Part shown: positions 1 to 11,476 of the stretch, in pieces
How positions within the stretch are numbered: position 1 is the stretch's first letter
Layout of the letters: each line of letters starts with the position of its first letter
Notes under the pieces: generated by a model
Seen by the model: the letters and a program-made list of their open reading frames with translations, nothing else
Databases searched by the model: none
What the model was told of the DNA's origin: nothing
Position numbers and translations under genes: made by a program
Origin: Rhodococcus sp. 14-2470-1b
GTDB taxonomy: Bacteria; Actinomycetota; Actinomycetes; Mycobacteriales; Mycobacteriaceae
Direction of reading: 5' to 3'
DNA length: 64,000 nucleotides
Assembly (NCBI RefSeq): GCF_002259415.1
Contig: NZ_NPFY01000003.1
Location: forward strand, 18,765 to 82,764

Positions 1-649
1 CCTCGGCAAGAGCCTTCTTCGTGGCGTCGGCGTCGTAGTCCTTGCCGTACACCGGCGTGCCAGGCTGCTGACGCCACGATTCTTCGAGCGTCCCGGCGTC
101 CACCGGCTCGAATCCCAGAGCGTCGACGATGTCGAAGACGAGCTTCTTGCCCGGCCCGTCGGCACCCGCGACGGGAAGCGCAATTCTCGTCCGGGTCGAT
201 GCAACGTCGGTTCCAGCGGAAACGCCCTTCTCGAGCAGATGCTTCCACCAGATCCCGTTGAACACCTTGAACACATCCGACGATCGGTCACCGAAATGCT
301 CGGCAACCCAGACGCTTTCGGGCTTGCCGTTCTCGATGTCGGCGATCAGGCCGTCGCGCTGCTGCGGGTAGTAGTTGTTGGTCTCGATGATCGGCGCGCC
401 CGGCTTGGCCGCATCGAGGATGTCCGACGCCAGATCCGGGGTGTTCTTCTGCGGGATGCTCACGATGACGAGATCGGCGTCGGTGGCTGCGTCCTTGCTC
501 CAGACTGCCTGGGCGCCGGTGTCGGCAGCCAACTCGGCCAACGTCTCCGGTGCACGCGAATTCGACACGCGTACCTCGTGTCCGAGTTCGGCCAGCTTGC
601 GGGTCAGAGTGCCGCCGATGAGCCCGGCCCCGATGATTCCGATCTTCAC
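1..649 (-). CDS. NADP-binding oxidoreductase, F420-dependent NADP reductase type (3' end outside window)
   Basis: The reading frame starts at a GTG (647-649) behind GGAGAAACGC and runs open to the window edge, giving 216 codons without a stop. The N-terminus is a Rossmann dinucleotide site, KIGIIGAGLIGGTLTRKLAE, and a second strand with VIVSIPQKN follows near residue 70. This matches the NADP_oxidoreductase_F420 family, which moves hydride between F420 or another acceptor and NADP(H). The true acceptor cannot be read from sequence. The gene points away from the PspC gene at 799, so the 150 bp between them probably holds both promoters. The C-terminus is missing here. Confidence 0.75.
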   Translation of the reverse strand, partial: MKIGIIGAGLIGGTLTRKLAELGHEVRVSNSRAPETLAELAADTGAQAVWSKDAATDADLVIVSIPQKNTPDLASDILDAAKPGAPIIETNNYYPQQRDGLIADIENGKPESVWVAEHFGDRSSDVFKVFNGIWWKHLLEKGVSAGTDVASTRTRIALPVAGADGPGKKLVFDIVDALGFEPVDAGTLEESWRQQPGTPVYGKDYDADATKKALAE

Positions 650-798
650 GCGTTTCTCCTTCGTGATTCGAATGGTCGTTCTCGAAGTAGCAAGCCATGG
701 GGTCCCGAGAACATTCCTGCAACTCGCGTGTGGAGGTAGGGAAAACATCAGGGCGATCCCCGATGGTCTCCGTGCACCCGACGGGCCACGATGGTTTC

Positions 799-2199
799 AT
801 GAGCAACTTGGCCGTCTCCGAACAGCTACAGCAGATGTGGCGTACGCGCCCGTATCGGTTGCCACAGCGTGGCCATGTCGCGGGTGTCGCCGCCGGCATC
901 GGCTACCGCTACGGCGTCGATCCCGTCCTCGTTCGTGTCGCGCTCGTCGTCGGCACCATCTTCGGCGGAGCAGGGATTGTCCTGTACCTCGCCGCCTGGC
1001 TGCTCTTCAGCAAGGCAGGAGATGCAGCCTCTCCCGCCGAGTCGCTGATGGGCAGAGGCACCAGCTCGGAGTCCAACACCAAGATCGTCGTCCTGATCGT
1101 GGCGCTGATCATCGCGGTCTCCACCCTGGGTCCCGTCGGTGTCGGATTGGGCGGATCCGGCGCCATCAGCATGGTTGCGCTGCTCGCCGGACTGTGGCTA
1201 CTGCACCAGAGGCAGCCGCAACCACCCGAGTTCCTGCCCGGCGGTGCACAGGTCTACGCGCAACAGGATTTCCCGATCTCGTTCAACACGCCGTACACCC
1301 CGGCGCCGTGGGCAGGTGCCAACTACCGCCCGCCCAACTATCGACCCGCGGGCTACACACCACCCGCGTACTCGCCGTACACGACACTGCCCACGACTTA
1401 CATTCCGTCCACACCCCCACCCACCGACCGGTCGACGGGTTCCGAGGTGAACCTGAACAAATCCGAGTCCGCCGCAGCGGTGCCGGCCCAGCCGACGACG
1501 GACACGACCACCGGCCCGACACCACCGTCGTGGGATCCGTTGGGCGTCGCCCCCTTCGCCTGGGACCTACCCGAACCGACGACTGTTCACCGTCCGGCGT
1601 CGACCACTCCGAAGAAGCGGCGCTCACGGTGGACGTCGAGTTTCATCGGGTTGGCCCTGCTCGCCGCAGCCGTCACCGGCGGCATCGCGGCGGCAACGGG
1701 GTCGGAGTGGCTCTCCCCCGCACGCATCGGGGCCGTAGCTCTCGGTGTCCTCGCCGTCGGACTGATCCTCGGCGCATTCCTACGCAAGGGGTACGGCCTG
1801 CTGGTCGTCGCATTCCCTGTACTCGGTTTCGTGATCCTCGCATCCATCGTGGGACCGGTGAACTTCGACGACGCAACCAGCGGGTCGGTCGATGCACGGC
1901 CGACGACGGTCGCGCAACTCCAACCGTCGTACAGCATCGCCGGCGGTGACCTCCAACTCGACTTGCGCGGCCTCGCCCTCACCGACAACCGAACTGTCGC
2001 AATCGATGTCACCGGAGGAAACGCGACCATCTGGGTACCGTCGACGATGACCATCGACCCGACCTGCGTGGCAGTCATGGGATCGGCTGCCTGCGGATCC
2101 GGTGGCCTGCAGCGCGGCACCGACGCGGCCGAGGACGCCCCTTTTCTCACCATCGACGGAGACGTCCGTCTCGGAAACTTGGAGATCATCCATGAATAG
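799..2199 (+). CDS. PspC-domain envelope stress membrane protein
   Basis: The protein has 466 residues. Residues about 20-75 form a PspC domain: a basic lead (RLPQRGHVAGVAAGIGYRYG), then a helix ending in a membrane span (GIVLYLAAWLLF). More hydrophobic segments lie near 95-135 and 275-350, split by a Pro/Tyr/Thr-rich linker. The C-terminus (about 385-466) has the short-strand, Gly-rich look of the LiaF/DUF4097 type of envelope sensor. PspC proteins sense membrane or cell-wall stress. I chose ATG 799 because PspC homology begins just after it; the frame stays open about 100 bp further upstream. It overlaps the next gene by 8 bp. Confidence 0.8.
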   Translation: MSNLAVSEQLQQMWRTRPYRLPQRGHVAGVAAGIGYRYGVDPVLVRVALVVGTIFGGAGIVLYLAAWLLFSKAGDAASPAESLMGRGTSSESNTKIVVLIVALIIAVSTLGPVGVGLGGSGAISMVALLAGLWLLHQRQPQPPEFLPGGAQVYAQQDFPISFNTPYTPAPWAGANYRPPNYRPAGYTPPAYSPYTTLPTTYIPSTPPPTDRSTGSEVNLNKSESAAAVPAQPTTDTTTGPTPPSWDPLGVAPFAWDLPEPTTVHRPASTTPKKRRSRWTSSFIGLALLAAAVTGGIAAATGSEWLSPARIGAVALGVLAVGLILGAFLRKGYGLLVVAFPVLGFVILASIVGPVNFDDATSGSVDARPTTVAQLQPSYSIAGGDLQLDLRGLALTDNRTVAIDVTGGNATIWVPSTMTIDPTCVAVMGSAACGSGGLQRGTDAAEDAPFLTIDGDVRLGNLEIIHE

Positions 2200-2440
2200 C
2201 AGCGAGTACGGAGACAGTGACACCGACACGGCCGAAGAACGAAACGCGCGCACCCGACCCTCGGCGTTGCTGTTTCTCTCCGGACTCGTGGCCCTGCTGG
2301 TCAGCGTCAGCGCTCTGATAGGGCCGTCGGCCCTCGAGTCCCTCGGCAACGTTCAGTTCCGCTGGGTGTTCGTCGTCGCGGCGATCGTCGTCGGACTGGC
2401 TCTTCTCCTCGCCCCAGGCCGGGGCGGGAAGAAGAACTAG
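2192..2440 (+). CDS. Small two-span membrane protein
   Basis: This 82-residue protein starts at ATG 2192, inside the last codons of the PspC gene, so translation is probably coupled. The first 28 residues are acidic and polar. Two hydrophobic segments follow, about 29-46 (LLFLSGLVALLVSVSALIG) and 55-74 (WVFVVAAIVVGLALLLA), ending in a basic RGGKKN tail. I recognise no family domain. Its position suggests it works with the PspC protein in the membrane, which is inference only. It converges on guaA with 7 bp between stop codons. Confidence 0.7.
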   Translation: MNSSEYGDSDTDTAEERNARTRPSALLFLSGLVALLVSVSALIGPSALESLGNVQFRWVFVVAAIVVGLALLLAPGRGGKKN

Positions 2441-2446
2441 AGAATT

Positions 2447-4037
<1,591 letters not shown>

Positions 4038-4085
4038 CGGGTCAGTCTAGTGGCGCGCGACAGGCCGGTTCCACGCAGCATCTTC

Positions 4086-5843
4086 TTACGCGGCACCCGT
4101 GGTGGCGGGCTTCGGAGAGCGGATCTCGACGATGGGCAGACGCAACGCTGCGGGCGCCGACACCGGAACCACAGGAGCATTGGGAGCGATCGGCTCGATC
4201 CGCTCGTAGGCGAGACCCTGACGCGGCCGCAGATCCTGCTCACCCTTGTTGGGCCACAGCGCCGCTGCACGCTCTGCCTGAGCACTGATGGTCAGCGACG
4301 GGTTCACGCCGAGGTTGGCCGACACGGACGACCCGTCGACGACGAACATCGTCGGGTACCCGTGGACGCGGTGATACGGGTCGATGACGCCGTGCTCGGC
4401 GTCGGATGCGATGGCGCAGCCACCGAGGAAGTGAGCGGTCAACGGGATGTTGAACAGCTCACCCCACGTTCCACCTGCGACCCCCCCGATCTTCTTCGCG
4501 ATACGCCGGGTCGCGTCGTTGCCCTCGGGGATCCACGTCGGGTTCGGTTCGCCGTGTCCCTGCTTGCTGGACACCTTGCGACCGAACAGCCCACGCTTGG
4601 TGAAGGTGGTGATCGAGTTGTCGAGGTTCTGCATCACGAGCGCGATGATGGTGCGCTCGCTCCAGTTCTTGGTGTTCACCACACGCAGGAAGTCGAGCGG
4701 ATGAGCCAGCAGCGCGAAGACGAACTTGAGCCATCGAGGAATGCGCCCACCCCCGTCGGTCATCAGCGTCTGCAACAGGCCCATCGCGTTGGAACCCTTG
4801 CCGTAGCGGCACGGTTCGATGTGGGTGTTCGACGACGGGTGGAACGAGGACGTGATCGCCACTCCCCTGGTCAGATCCATTTCCGGGTCGACCTTCAACT
4901 TGGCGGCACCGACGATGGATTCGGAGTTGGTACGCGTCAATTCACCGAGCTTGTCCGACAGACGCGGCAATGCGCCGGTGTCCTTCATCTTGTGCAGCAG
5001 ATTCTGCGTACCCCACGTGCCTGCGGCCAGAACGACGTGCGACGCGGTGTAGGTCTTGGGGTGCTTGCGAACCCACGCGCCGGTTCGCTCGGTGGCGACG
5101 TCCCACGTGCCGTCGGGCAGAGCACGAAGATTTGTCACCGTCGTCATCGGGACGATCTCGGCTCCGGCGCGCTCGGCAAGGGCGAGGTAGTTCTTCAGCA
5201 GTGTGTTCTTGGCGCCGTGTCGACACCCGGTCATGCACTCACCGCATTCGATGCACCCGGTGCGCTCGGGTCCGACGCCGCCGAAATACGGGTCGCCGAC
5301 CTTCTTGCCCGGCTCGTCGCCGAAGAACACGCCGACAGGAGTCTGAATGAACGTGTCTCCGACGCCCATGTCCTCGGCGACGGACTTCATGACCTCGTCG
5401 GCGGGAGTCATGTGCGGGTTACGAACGACCCCGAGCATGCGCGTCGCCTGGTCGTAGAACGGACCGAGCTCGCTACTCCAGTCGGTGATGTGCGCCCACT
5501 GCTTGTCCTTGAAGAACGGCTCCGGCGGCTGGTACAGCGTGTTCGCGTAGTTCAGCGAACCGCCGCCCACGCCTGCACCGGCCAGAATGAGGCAGTCACG
5601 CAGCAGGTGGACACGCTGGATGCCGTAGCACCCGAGCTTGGGCGCCCACAGGAACCGCTTCAGGTCCCAGCTCGTCTTGGCGAAATCCTTGTCCTCGTAG
5701 CGCCGTCCGGCCTCAAGGATGCCGACCTTGTAGCCCTTCTCCACCAAGCGCAGCGCCGTGACGCTTCCGCCGAAACCGGACCCGACGATCAGAACGTCGT
5801 AATCGGTCGTGCGAGCCTGTGTCCCAGCTGTCCGTGTCTCCAC
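4086..5843 (-). CDS. choD: GMC-family flavin oxidoreductase, ChoD-type (putative cholesterol oxidase)
   Basis: This 585-residue protein opens with an FAD-binding fold (DVLIVGSGFGGSVTALRLVEKG) and a GMC signature around ILAGAGVGGGSLNYAN. Position between guaA and guaB3 and overall sequence match mycobacterial ChoD, annotated as a cholesterol oxidase, though its substrate in that genus is debated. Unusually for a GMC oxidase it has a tight cysteine cluster, CIECGECMTGC, near residues 198-208, spaced like a ferredoxin [4Fe-4S] motif. The C-terminal catalytic region has GHGEPNPTW and FLGGCAIASD. The start is GTG 5843. A 409-bp intergenic region with a CRP-like palindrome lies upstream. Confidence 0.8.
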   Translation of the reverse strand: METRTAGTQARTTDYDVLIVGSGFGGSVTALRLVEKGYKVGILEAGRRYEDKDFAKTSWDLKRFLWAPKLGCYGIQRVHLLRDCLILAGAGVGGGSLNYANTLYQPPEPFFKDKQWAHITDWSSELGPFYDQATRMLGVVRNPHMTPADEVMKSVAEDMGVGDTFIQTPVGVFFGDEPGKKVGDPYFGGVGPERTGCIECGECMTGCRHGAKNTLLKNYLALAERAGAEIVPMTTVTNLRALPDGTWDVATERTGAWVRKHPKTYTASHVVLAAGTWGTQNLLHKMKDTGALPRLSDKLGELTRTNSESIVGAAKLKVDPEMDLTRGVAITSSFHPSSNTHIEPCRYGKGSNAMGLLQTLMTDGGGRIPRWLKFVFALLAHPLDFLRVVNTKNWSERTIIALVMQNLDNSITTFTKRGLFGRKVSSKQGHGEPNPTWIPEGNDATRRIAKKIGGVAGGTWGELFNIPLTAHFLGGCAIASDAEHGVIDPYHRVHGYPTMFVVDGSSVSANLGVNPSLTISAQAERAAALWPNKGEQDLRPRQGLAYERIEPIAPNAPVVPVSAPAALRLPIVEIRSPKPATTGAA

Positions 5844-5956
5844 TGTTGACCTCCGCGCCTCGTGCGTTTACTCAGCCAGCTCCGCGCCCCGTGCACCCAC
5901 TCGATGTGACTGCGAACACACTGTAGATGACAACAGCGGCGAACTGACAACAACCC

Positions 5957-5972
5957 TGTGACAGTTGACACA
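5957..5972 (-). promoter_or_regulatory. Candidate CRP/GlxR-type operator upstream of choD
   Basis: The sequence TGTGA-CAGTTG-ACACA matches nine of ten defined bases of the TGTGA-N6-TCACA consensus used by actinobacterial Crp/GlxR regulators. It lies 114 bp before the choD start, a reasonable place for control. No binding evidence exists, and one such match can occur by chance. Confidence 0.35.
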
Positions 5973-6030
5973 AGCCACTGTAGCTGTAACTCCAAGTATC
6001 ACCAACTGAGGTAAGGCTCACCCCGCGCTG

Positions 6031-6059
6031 CCCCAGGTGACCGAACGTCACGTTCGCTC
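6031..6059. repeat. 29-bp intergenic repeat, copy 1 (palindromic core)
   Basis: This copy is identical to 6139-6167. Its core CGAACGT-C-ACGTTCG is a perfect 15-bp palindrome around a single central base, flanked by GTGAC on one side and CTC on the other. No gene covers it. Confidence 0.85.
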
Positions 6060-6138
6060 GCTCTCGGCCCCCGAACGCGCGGCTTTCAGCCCACGCGCGC
6101 ACTGCAACCCGCGCACTCGCTGCAACCCGCGCTCCCGG

Positions 6139-6167
6139 CCCCAGGTGACCGAACGTCACGTTCGCTC
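6139..6167. repeat. 29-bp intergenic repeat, copy 2 (palindromic core)
   Basis: This is the second identical copy, 108 bp after the first and in the same orientation. It lies 86 bp beyond the stop codon of guaB3, so it could sit in the 3' untranslated part of that transcript as well as upstream of choD. Confidence 0.85.
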
Positions 6168-6252
6168 CCCACCCGGCACTCGTTGCCCCTGCGAACGACG
6201 AAGCGCGCACCCCGATTCGGGGTGCGCGCTGTCGAACGTGGGACAGGGAGGG

Positions 6253-7392
6253 TCAGGCGCGGACGTTCAGGCCGACTTTCTGGAATTCCTTGAGATCCGA
6301 GTAACCCGACTTCGCCATGGACCTCCGCAGACCTCCGACGAGGTTGATCGAACCGTAGGGCTCGCTCGACGGCCCGTGCAGAACCTGGTCGAGGCTCGGG
6401 CGCTCACCGGCTGCGACGGGCAGGAGCGCGCCGCGCGGCATCGACGGGTGCGCCGCCGCGGAGGGCCAGTACCAACCGCCACCGGGCGCCTCGGCTGCCG
6501 CCGCGAGAGGAGCACCGAGCACGGCGGCGTCCGCACCGCACGCGATTGCCTTGGCCAGGCCGCCGGACGTGGTGATGTCGCCGTCGGCGATGACGTGAAC
6601 ATAGCGGCCGCCGGTCTCGTCGAGGTAGTCCCGACGAGCTGCCGCGGCGTCCGCGATGGCCGTTGCCATGGGTACACCGATGCCGAGAACTTCACCGGTG
6701 GTGGTGCCTCCCTCGACCGACCCGTAGCCGACGATGACTCCGGCAGCGCCGGTGCGCATCAGATGCAACGCGGTGCGGTGATCGCTGACGCCACCGGCGA
6801 TGACCGGTACGTCGAGCTCGGCGATGAACGTCTTGAGGTTCAGCGGCTCCTCGTCACCGTGCGCCACGTGCTCCGCGGAGATGATGGTGCCCTGGATGAC
6901 AAGCAGATCGATACCGGCTGCGACCAGCGCGGGCGTCAGGTTCTTCGCACTCTGCGGGCTGACGCGGACCGCGACGGTGACGCCGGCCGCGCGGACCTGC
7001 GCGACAGCGGCTGCGAGGAGATCCGGTTGCAGCGGTGCTGCGTGCAGCTTCTGCAGGAAGGCGACGGGAGCGTCGGCGTCGAAGTCGTTCTCGGCGATCG
7101 CGACCAGCTCGTCGAGCTTGGCCTGGACGTCCGTGTGGCGAGCCCACAACCCCTCGCCGTTGATGACCCCGAGGCCACCCTGCTTGCCGAGCTCGATCGC
7201 GAATTCCGGCGACACCAAAGCGTCGGTCGGATGAGCCAGGACCGGAATGTCGAATCGGTAGGCGTCGAGCTGCCAGGCCGTGGACACCTCCTTCGACGAC
7301 CGAGTACGGCGCGAGGGCACGATGTCGATGTCGTCGAGCTGGTAGGTGCGACGGGCTTCTCTGCCCATGCCGATTTCAACGAGGTCGCGCAC
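6253..7392 (-). CDS. guaB3: GuaB3 family IMP dehydrogenase-related protein
   Basis: This 379-residue TIM-barrel protein has the IMPDH/GMPR fold but no CBS domains, as expected for GuaB3. Visible landmarks are the start VRDLVEIGMGREARRTYQLDDIDIVP-like region, VIAGGVSDHRTALHLMRTGAAGVIVG in the barrel and the C-terminal SINLVGGLRRSMAKSGYSDL. GuaB3 enzymes act in guanine nucleotide metabolism, and some are reported as GMP reductases; the role here is not certain. It follows guaB2 by 53 bp and was probably co-transcribed with it. The start is GTG 7392; an internal ATG (MGREARRT) is an alternative. Confidence 0.93.
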   Translation of the reverse strand: MRDLVEIGMGREARRTYQLDDIDIVPSRRTRSSKEVSTAWQLDAYRFDIPVLAHPTDALVSPEFAIELGKQGGLGVINGEGLWARHTDVQAKLDELVAIAENDFDADAPVAFLQKLHAAPLQPDLLAAAVAQVRAAGVTVAVRVSPQSAKNLTPALVAAGIDLLVIQGTIISAEHVAHGDEEPLNLKTFIAELDVPVIAGGVSDHRTALHLMRTGAAGVIVGYGSVEGGTTTGEVLGIGVPMATAIADAAAARRDYLDETGGRYVHVIADGDITTSGGLAKAIACGADAAVLGAPLAAAAEAPGGGWYWPSAAAHPSMPRGALLPVAAGERPSLDQVLHGPSSEPYGSINLVGGLRRSMAKSGYSDLKEFQKVGLNVRA

Positions 7393-7445
7393 GCGCGCCC
7401 CTTTCCCTAGGAGTTCGTCTTGAGTTCAGGCCGATGCGAGCGAAG

Positions 7446-9306
<1,861 letters not shown>

Positions 9307-9711
9307 GTGCGCGATCAACTGCCTCCAGGTTTACCGCCGGATCCCTTCGCCGGTGACCCCGCCGACCCCTCGGCCGCCCTCGATGCAATCGAGCCCGGCC
9401 AGCCTCTGGACCCCCAGGAGCGGCTCGCCGTCGAGGAAGACCTCGCCGATCTCGCGGTGTACGAGGCACTCCTCGGACACCGCGGTATTCGCGGACTCGT
9501 GGTCTGCTGCGAGGACTGCCAGCAGGATCACTACCACGACTGGGACATGCTGCGAGCCAACCTTCTCCAACTCCTGGTCGACGGCACTGTTCGTCCCCAC
9601 GAGCCTGCGTACGACCCTGTTCCCGATGCGTACGTCACATGGGACTACTGCCGCGGATACGCGGACGCGTCCATGAACGACGCTCTACACGGCGACGGTT
9701 TCGAGAACTAG
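9307..9711 (+). CDS. DUF5319 family conserved actinobacterial protein
   Basis: This 134-residue acidic protein matches the conserved gene that sits next to guaB2 in mycobacteria. It has a CCEDCQQDHYHDWDML segment at about 65-80, in which three cysteines and two histidines could bind metal, and a Trp/Tyr-rich end (AYVTWDYCRGYADASMND). No function is known. I chose the GTG at 9307 behind GTGGAGGC; the open frame extends far upstream but the extra part is antisense to guaB2 regulatory DNA and has no protein-like character. A long terminator follows. Confidence 0.85.
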   Translation: MRDQLPPGLPPDPFAGDPADPSAALDAIEPGQPLDPQERLAVEEDLADLAVYEALLGHRGIRGLVVCCEDCQQDHYHDWDMLRANLLQLLVDGTVRPHEPAYDPVPDAYVTWDYCRGYADASMNDALHGDGFEN

Positions 9712-9720
9712 TCACCCGAA

Positions 9721-9769
9721 CATACGACTGATGCCCTACACGATTTTCGTGTAGGGCATCAGTCGTATG
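9721..9769. terminator. Bidirectional hairpin terminator
   Basis: Two perfect 23-bp arms (9721-9743 and 9747-9769) are separated by TTT. The hairpin lies between the convergent stops of the DUF5319 gene and rsdA and can serve both strands. Confidence 0.9.
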
Positions 9770-9790
9770 CGGTGCAGGGCCGGAGGGCGA

Positions 9791-10783
9791 TCAGCCTCCG
9801 TTGGTGTCCAGCGTGTCGATCCGGGGAGCAGATGTACCGTCACTCGAACCGCTTGCCGTAGCCGTCGTCTCACCGGTCTGATTCAGAATCGTCGGCCCGG
9901 GAGGCGTCGTGGTGACTGCAGGCGGCTCGGTCGTCGGGAGAACCGGATCGCTGGTAGTAGGAACCTGCGACGGATCGACCGTGCCGGAGACCGGCGGCGG
10001 CAGCGGATCGGTGGTGACCGGAACCGTGCCCAACTCGGGTGCACTCTCCACCGGCGCCGGCAACGTCGGATCGACCGGTAGCGGTACCAGCGGAGGAATC
10101 GTCGGGATGATCGTCTGCAGTTGCTCGATCAACCGCTGCAGCCAGATCTCCAGATCCGTGCGCTGCGCATCGTCGGTGACAGCACCGGCTGCACCCGACG
10201 CACCGTCGAGCAGCGCCTGCGCACCTTCGACGTCGCCTGCCGCGATCAGTTGTTCTGCCTGCTCCAGCTTCGACGTCGTGTCGATCTGCGCGACGGTCGA
10301 ATCTGCTTGCTGCGAGAACACCACGGACTTGACGCTCCACAACGCGTCGCCCGGGGAAGAGTTGTAGGAGAAGACGACCAGGCCGCCCATCACCAGCGCG
10401 ATCGCGGCCGCGGCGCCCGCTACCGGGCGGAGCAGACGTTGGCGTCCGCGGCTCGACGCCTTCCGGCGTAGCCCCGTCGCGGCAATCTCTTGATCGACGG
10501 CTGCCGCCACTTCGTCGAGGTCGGGACCTGCCGGGAGCGCGGGGTGGACGATTTCTGCTCGCCAGTTGGCAAGGAGCAGAGCGAGCTGGTACTCGTCCGC
10601 GTCGTCCGTCGCGATCGGTCCGTCACCACGGATCGCCTCGATGAATTCCTCGTCTCGGCGTACCGCTGCGATGTCCACCGGACTCGAACCCACGAGGGTG
10701 CTGTCGAGAGAATCCTCGGACGGCGTGACACCGTCCGGGCGGCCGATACGGGGAATGCCATCACGGCCGTTGTTCCTAGCCAT
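9791..10783 (-). CDS. rsdA: Anti-sigma-D factor RsdA
   Basis: RsdA holds SigD inactive at the membrane until it is degraded. The 330-residue protein has an N-terminal cytosolic sigma-binding part with DIAAVRRDEEFIEAI (about 37-51) and DEYQLALLLANWRAEI (about 63-78), one membrane span at about 120-139 (VAGAAAAIALVMGGLVVFSY), and a periplasmic part ending in a long Pro/Thr-rich tail from residue 215. I start at the ATG 10783 rather than the upstream in-frame ATG 10792; it overlaps the sigD stop by 8 bp, so the two are translationally coupled. Confidence 0.92.
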   Translation of the reverse strand: MARNNGRDGIPRIGRPDGVTPSEDSLDSTLVGSSPVDIAAVRRDEEFIEAIRGDGPIATDDADEYQLALLLANWRAEIVHPALPAGPDLDEVAAAVDQEIAATGLRRKASSRGRQRLLRPVAGAAAAIALVMGGLVVFSYNSSPGDALWSVKSVVFSQQADSTVAQIDTTSKLEQAEQLIAAGDVEGAQALLDGASGAAGAVTDDAQRTDLEIWLQRLIEQLQTIIPTIPPLVPLPVDPTLPAPVESAPELGTVPVTTDPLPPPVSGTVDPSQVPTTSDPVLPTTEPPAVTTTPPGPTILNQTGETTATASGSSDGTSAPRIDTLDTNGG

Positions 10784-11354
10784 ACATTTCACCCGCTTTC
10801 ACAACTTCGTTCTTCAGTTTCGCGATGGCTCGGTGTTGAGCCACGCGGATGGCACCTGCGGTACTACCCACTGCCGCTGCTGTCTCCTCGGCCGACAGTC
10901 CGACGACGAGTCGGAGCACCAGAATCTCTCGGTGCTTGGCGGGCAAGGTGTCCAGCAGGGCGGTCATCTGTCTACTCGACTCGGAATCCAGAGCACGCTG
11001 CTCCGGTCCGTGTTCCGTGGACACGACATCTGGTACTTCGGCGGCCGGGTCCGATTTGTTACGGGAGGCGCTTCGATGTGCGTCGGCGACCTTGTGGGCG
11101 GCAATGCCGTAGACGAATGCCATGAACGGTCGGCCCTGGTCCTGATAACGCGGCAGGGCGGTCATGACTGCCAAGCAGACCTCCTGAGCCACGTCGTCCG
11201 CCGAGAGCTGACCACGCTCGGCGGAGCCCACACGTGCGCGGCAATACCGCACCACGAGCGGACGGATGATTTCCAGAACTCGGGAGAGTGCGGCTCGCTC
11301 GCCCTGCGCTGCGGCAGCGACGAAGGAGTCCAACTCCTCACCCGTGTTGTTCAT
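10776..11354 (-). CDS. sigD: RNA polymerase sigma factor SigD
   Basis: This 192-residue ECF-type sigma factor directs RNA polymerase to a small stress and stationary-phase regulon. Region 2 is visible in DVAQEVCLAVMTALPRYQ and FMAFVYGIAAHKVAD (about 53-90), and region 4 in LPAKHREILVLRLVVGLSAEETAAAVGST (about 137-165), ending with the recognition helix AGAIRVAQHRAIAKLK. It sits directly ahead of its anti-sigma gene, the arrangement known for SigD/RsdA in mycobacteria. Confidence 0.93.
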   Translation of the reverse strand: MNNTGEELDSFVAAAAQGERAALSRVLEIIRPLVVRYCRARVGSAERGQLSADDVAQEVCLAVMTALPRYQDQGRPFMAFVYGIAAHKVADAHRSASRNKSDPAAEVPDVVSTEHGPEQRALDSESSRQMTALLDTLPAKHREILVLRLVVGLSAEETAAAVGSTAGAIRVAQHRAIAKLKNEVVKAGEMYG

Positions 11355-11476
11355 CGCTCAAGGATTCCCCGCGTTACAGTGACGCCGCCGCATCTCGACA
11401 GCGCTTCCACCCGAAGTGGAACCTAGTAAGGATAGCGACCTACACCCCGCTCTATCGAACCACTCGGTCCGTGACT

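Larger units (their letters stand above)
5844..6252. other. Intergenic region between choD and guaB3
   Basis: This 409-bp stretch has no convincing gene. It holds a CRP/GlxR-like half-site pair about 114 bp before choD, two identical 29-bp repeats with a palindromic core, and between them a duplicated CTGCAACCCGCGC. The choD-proximal part (5900-6000) is less GC-rich and is the likely choD promoter region. Confidence 0.6.
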
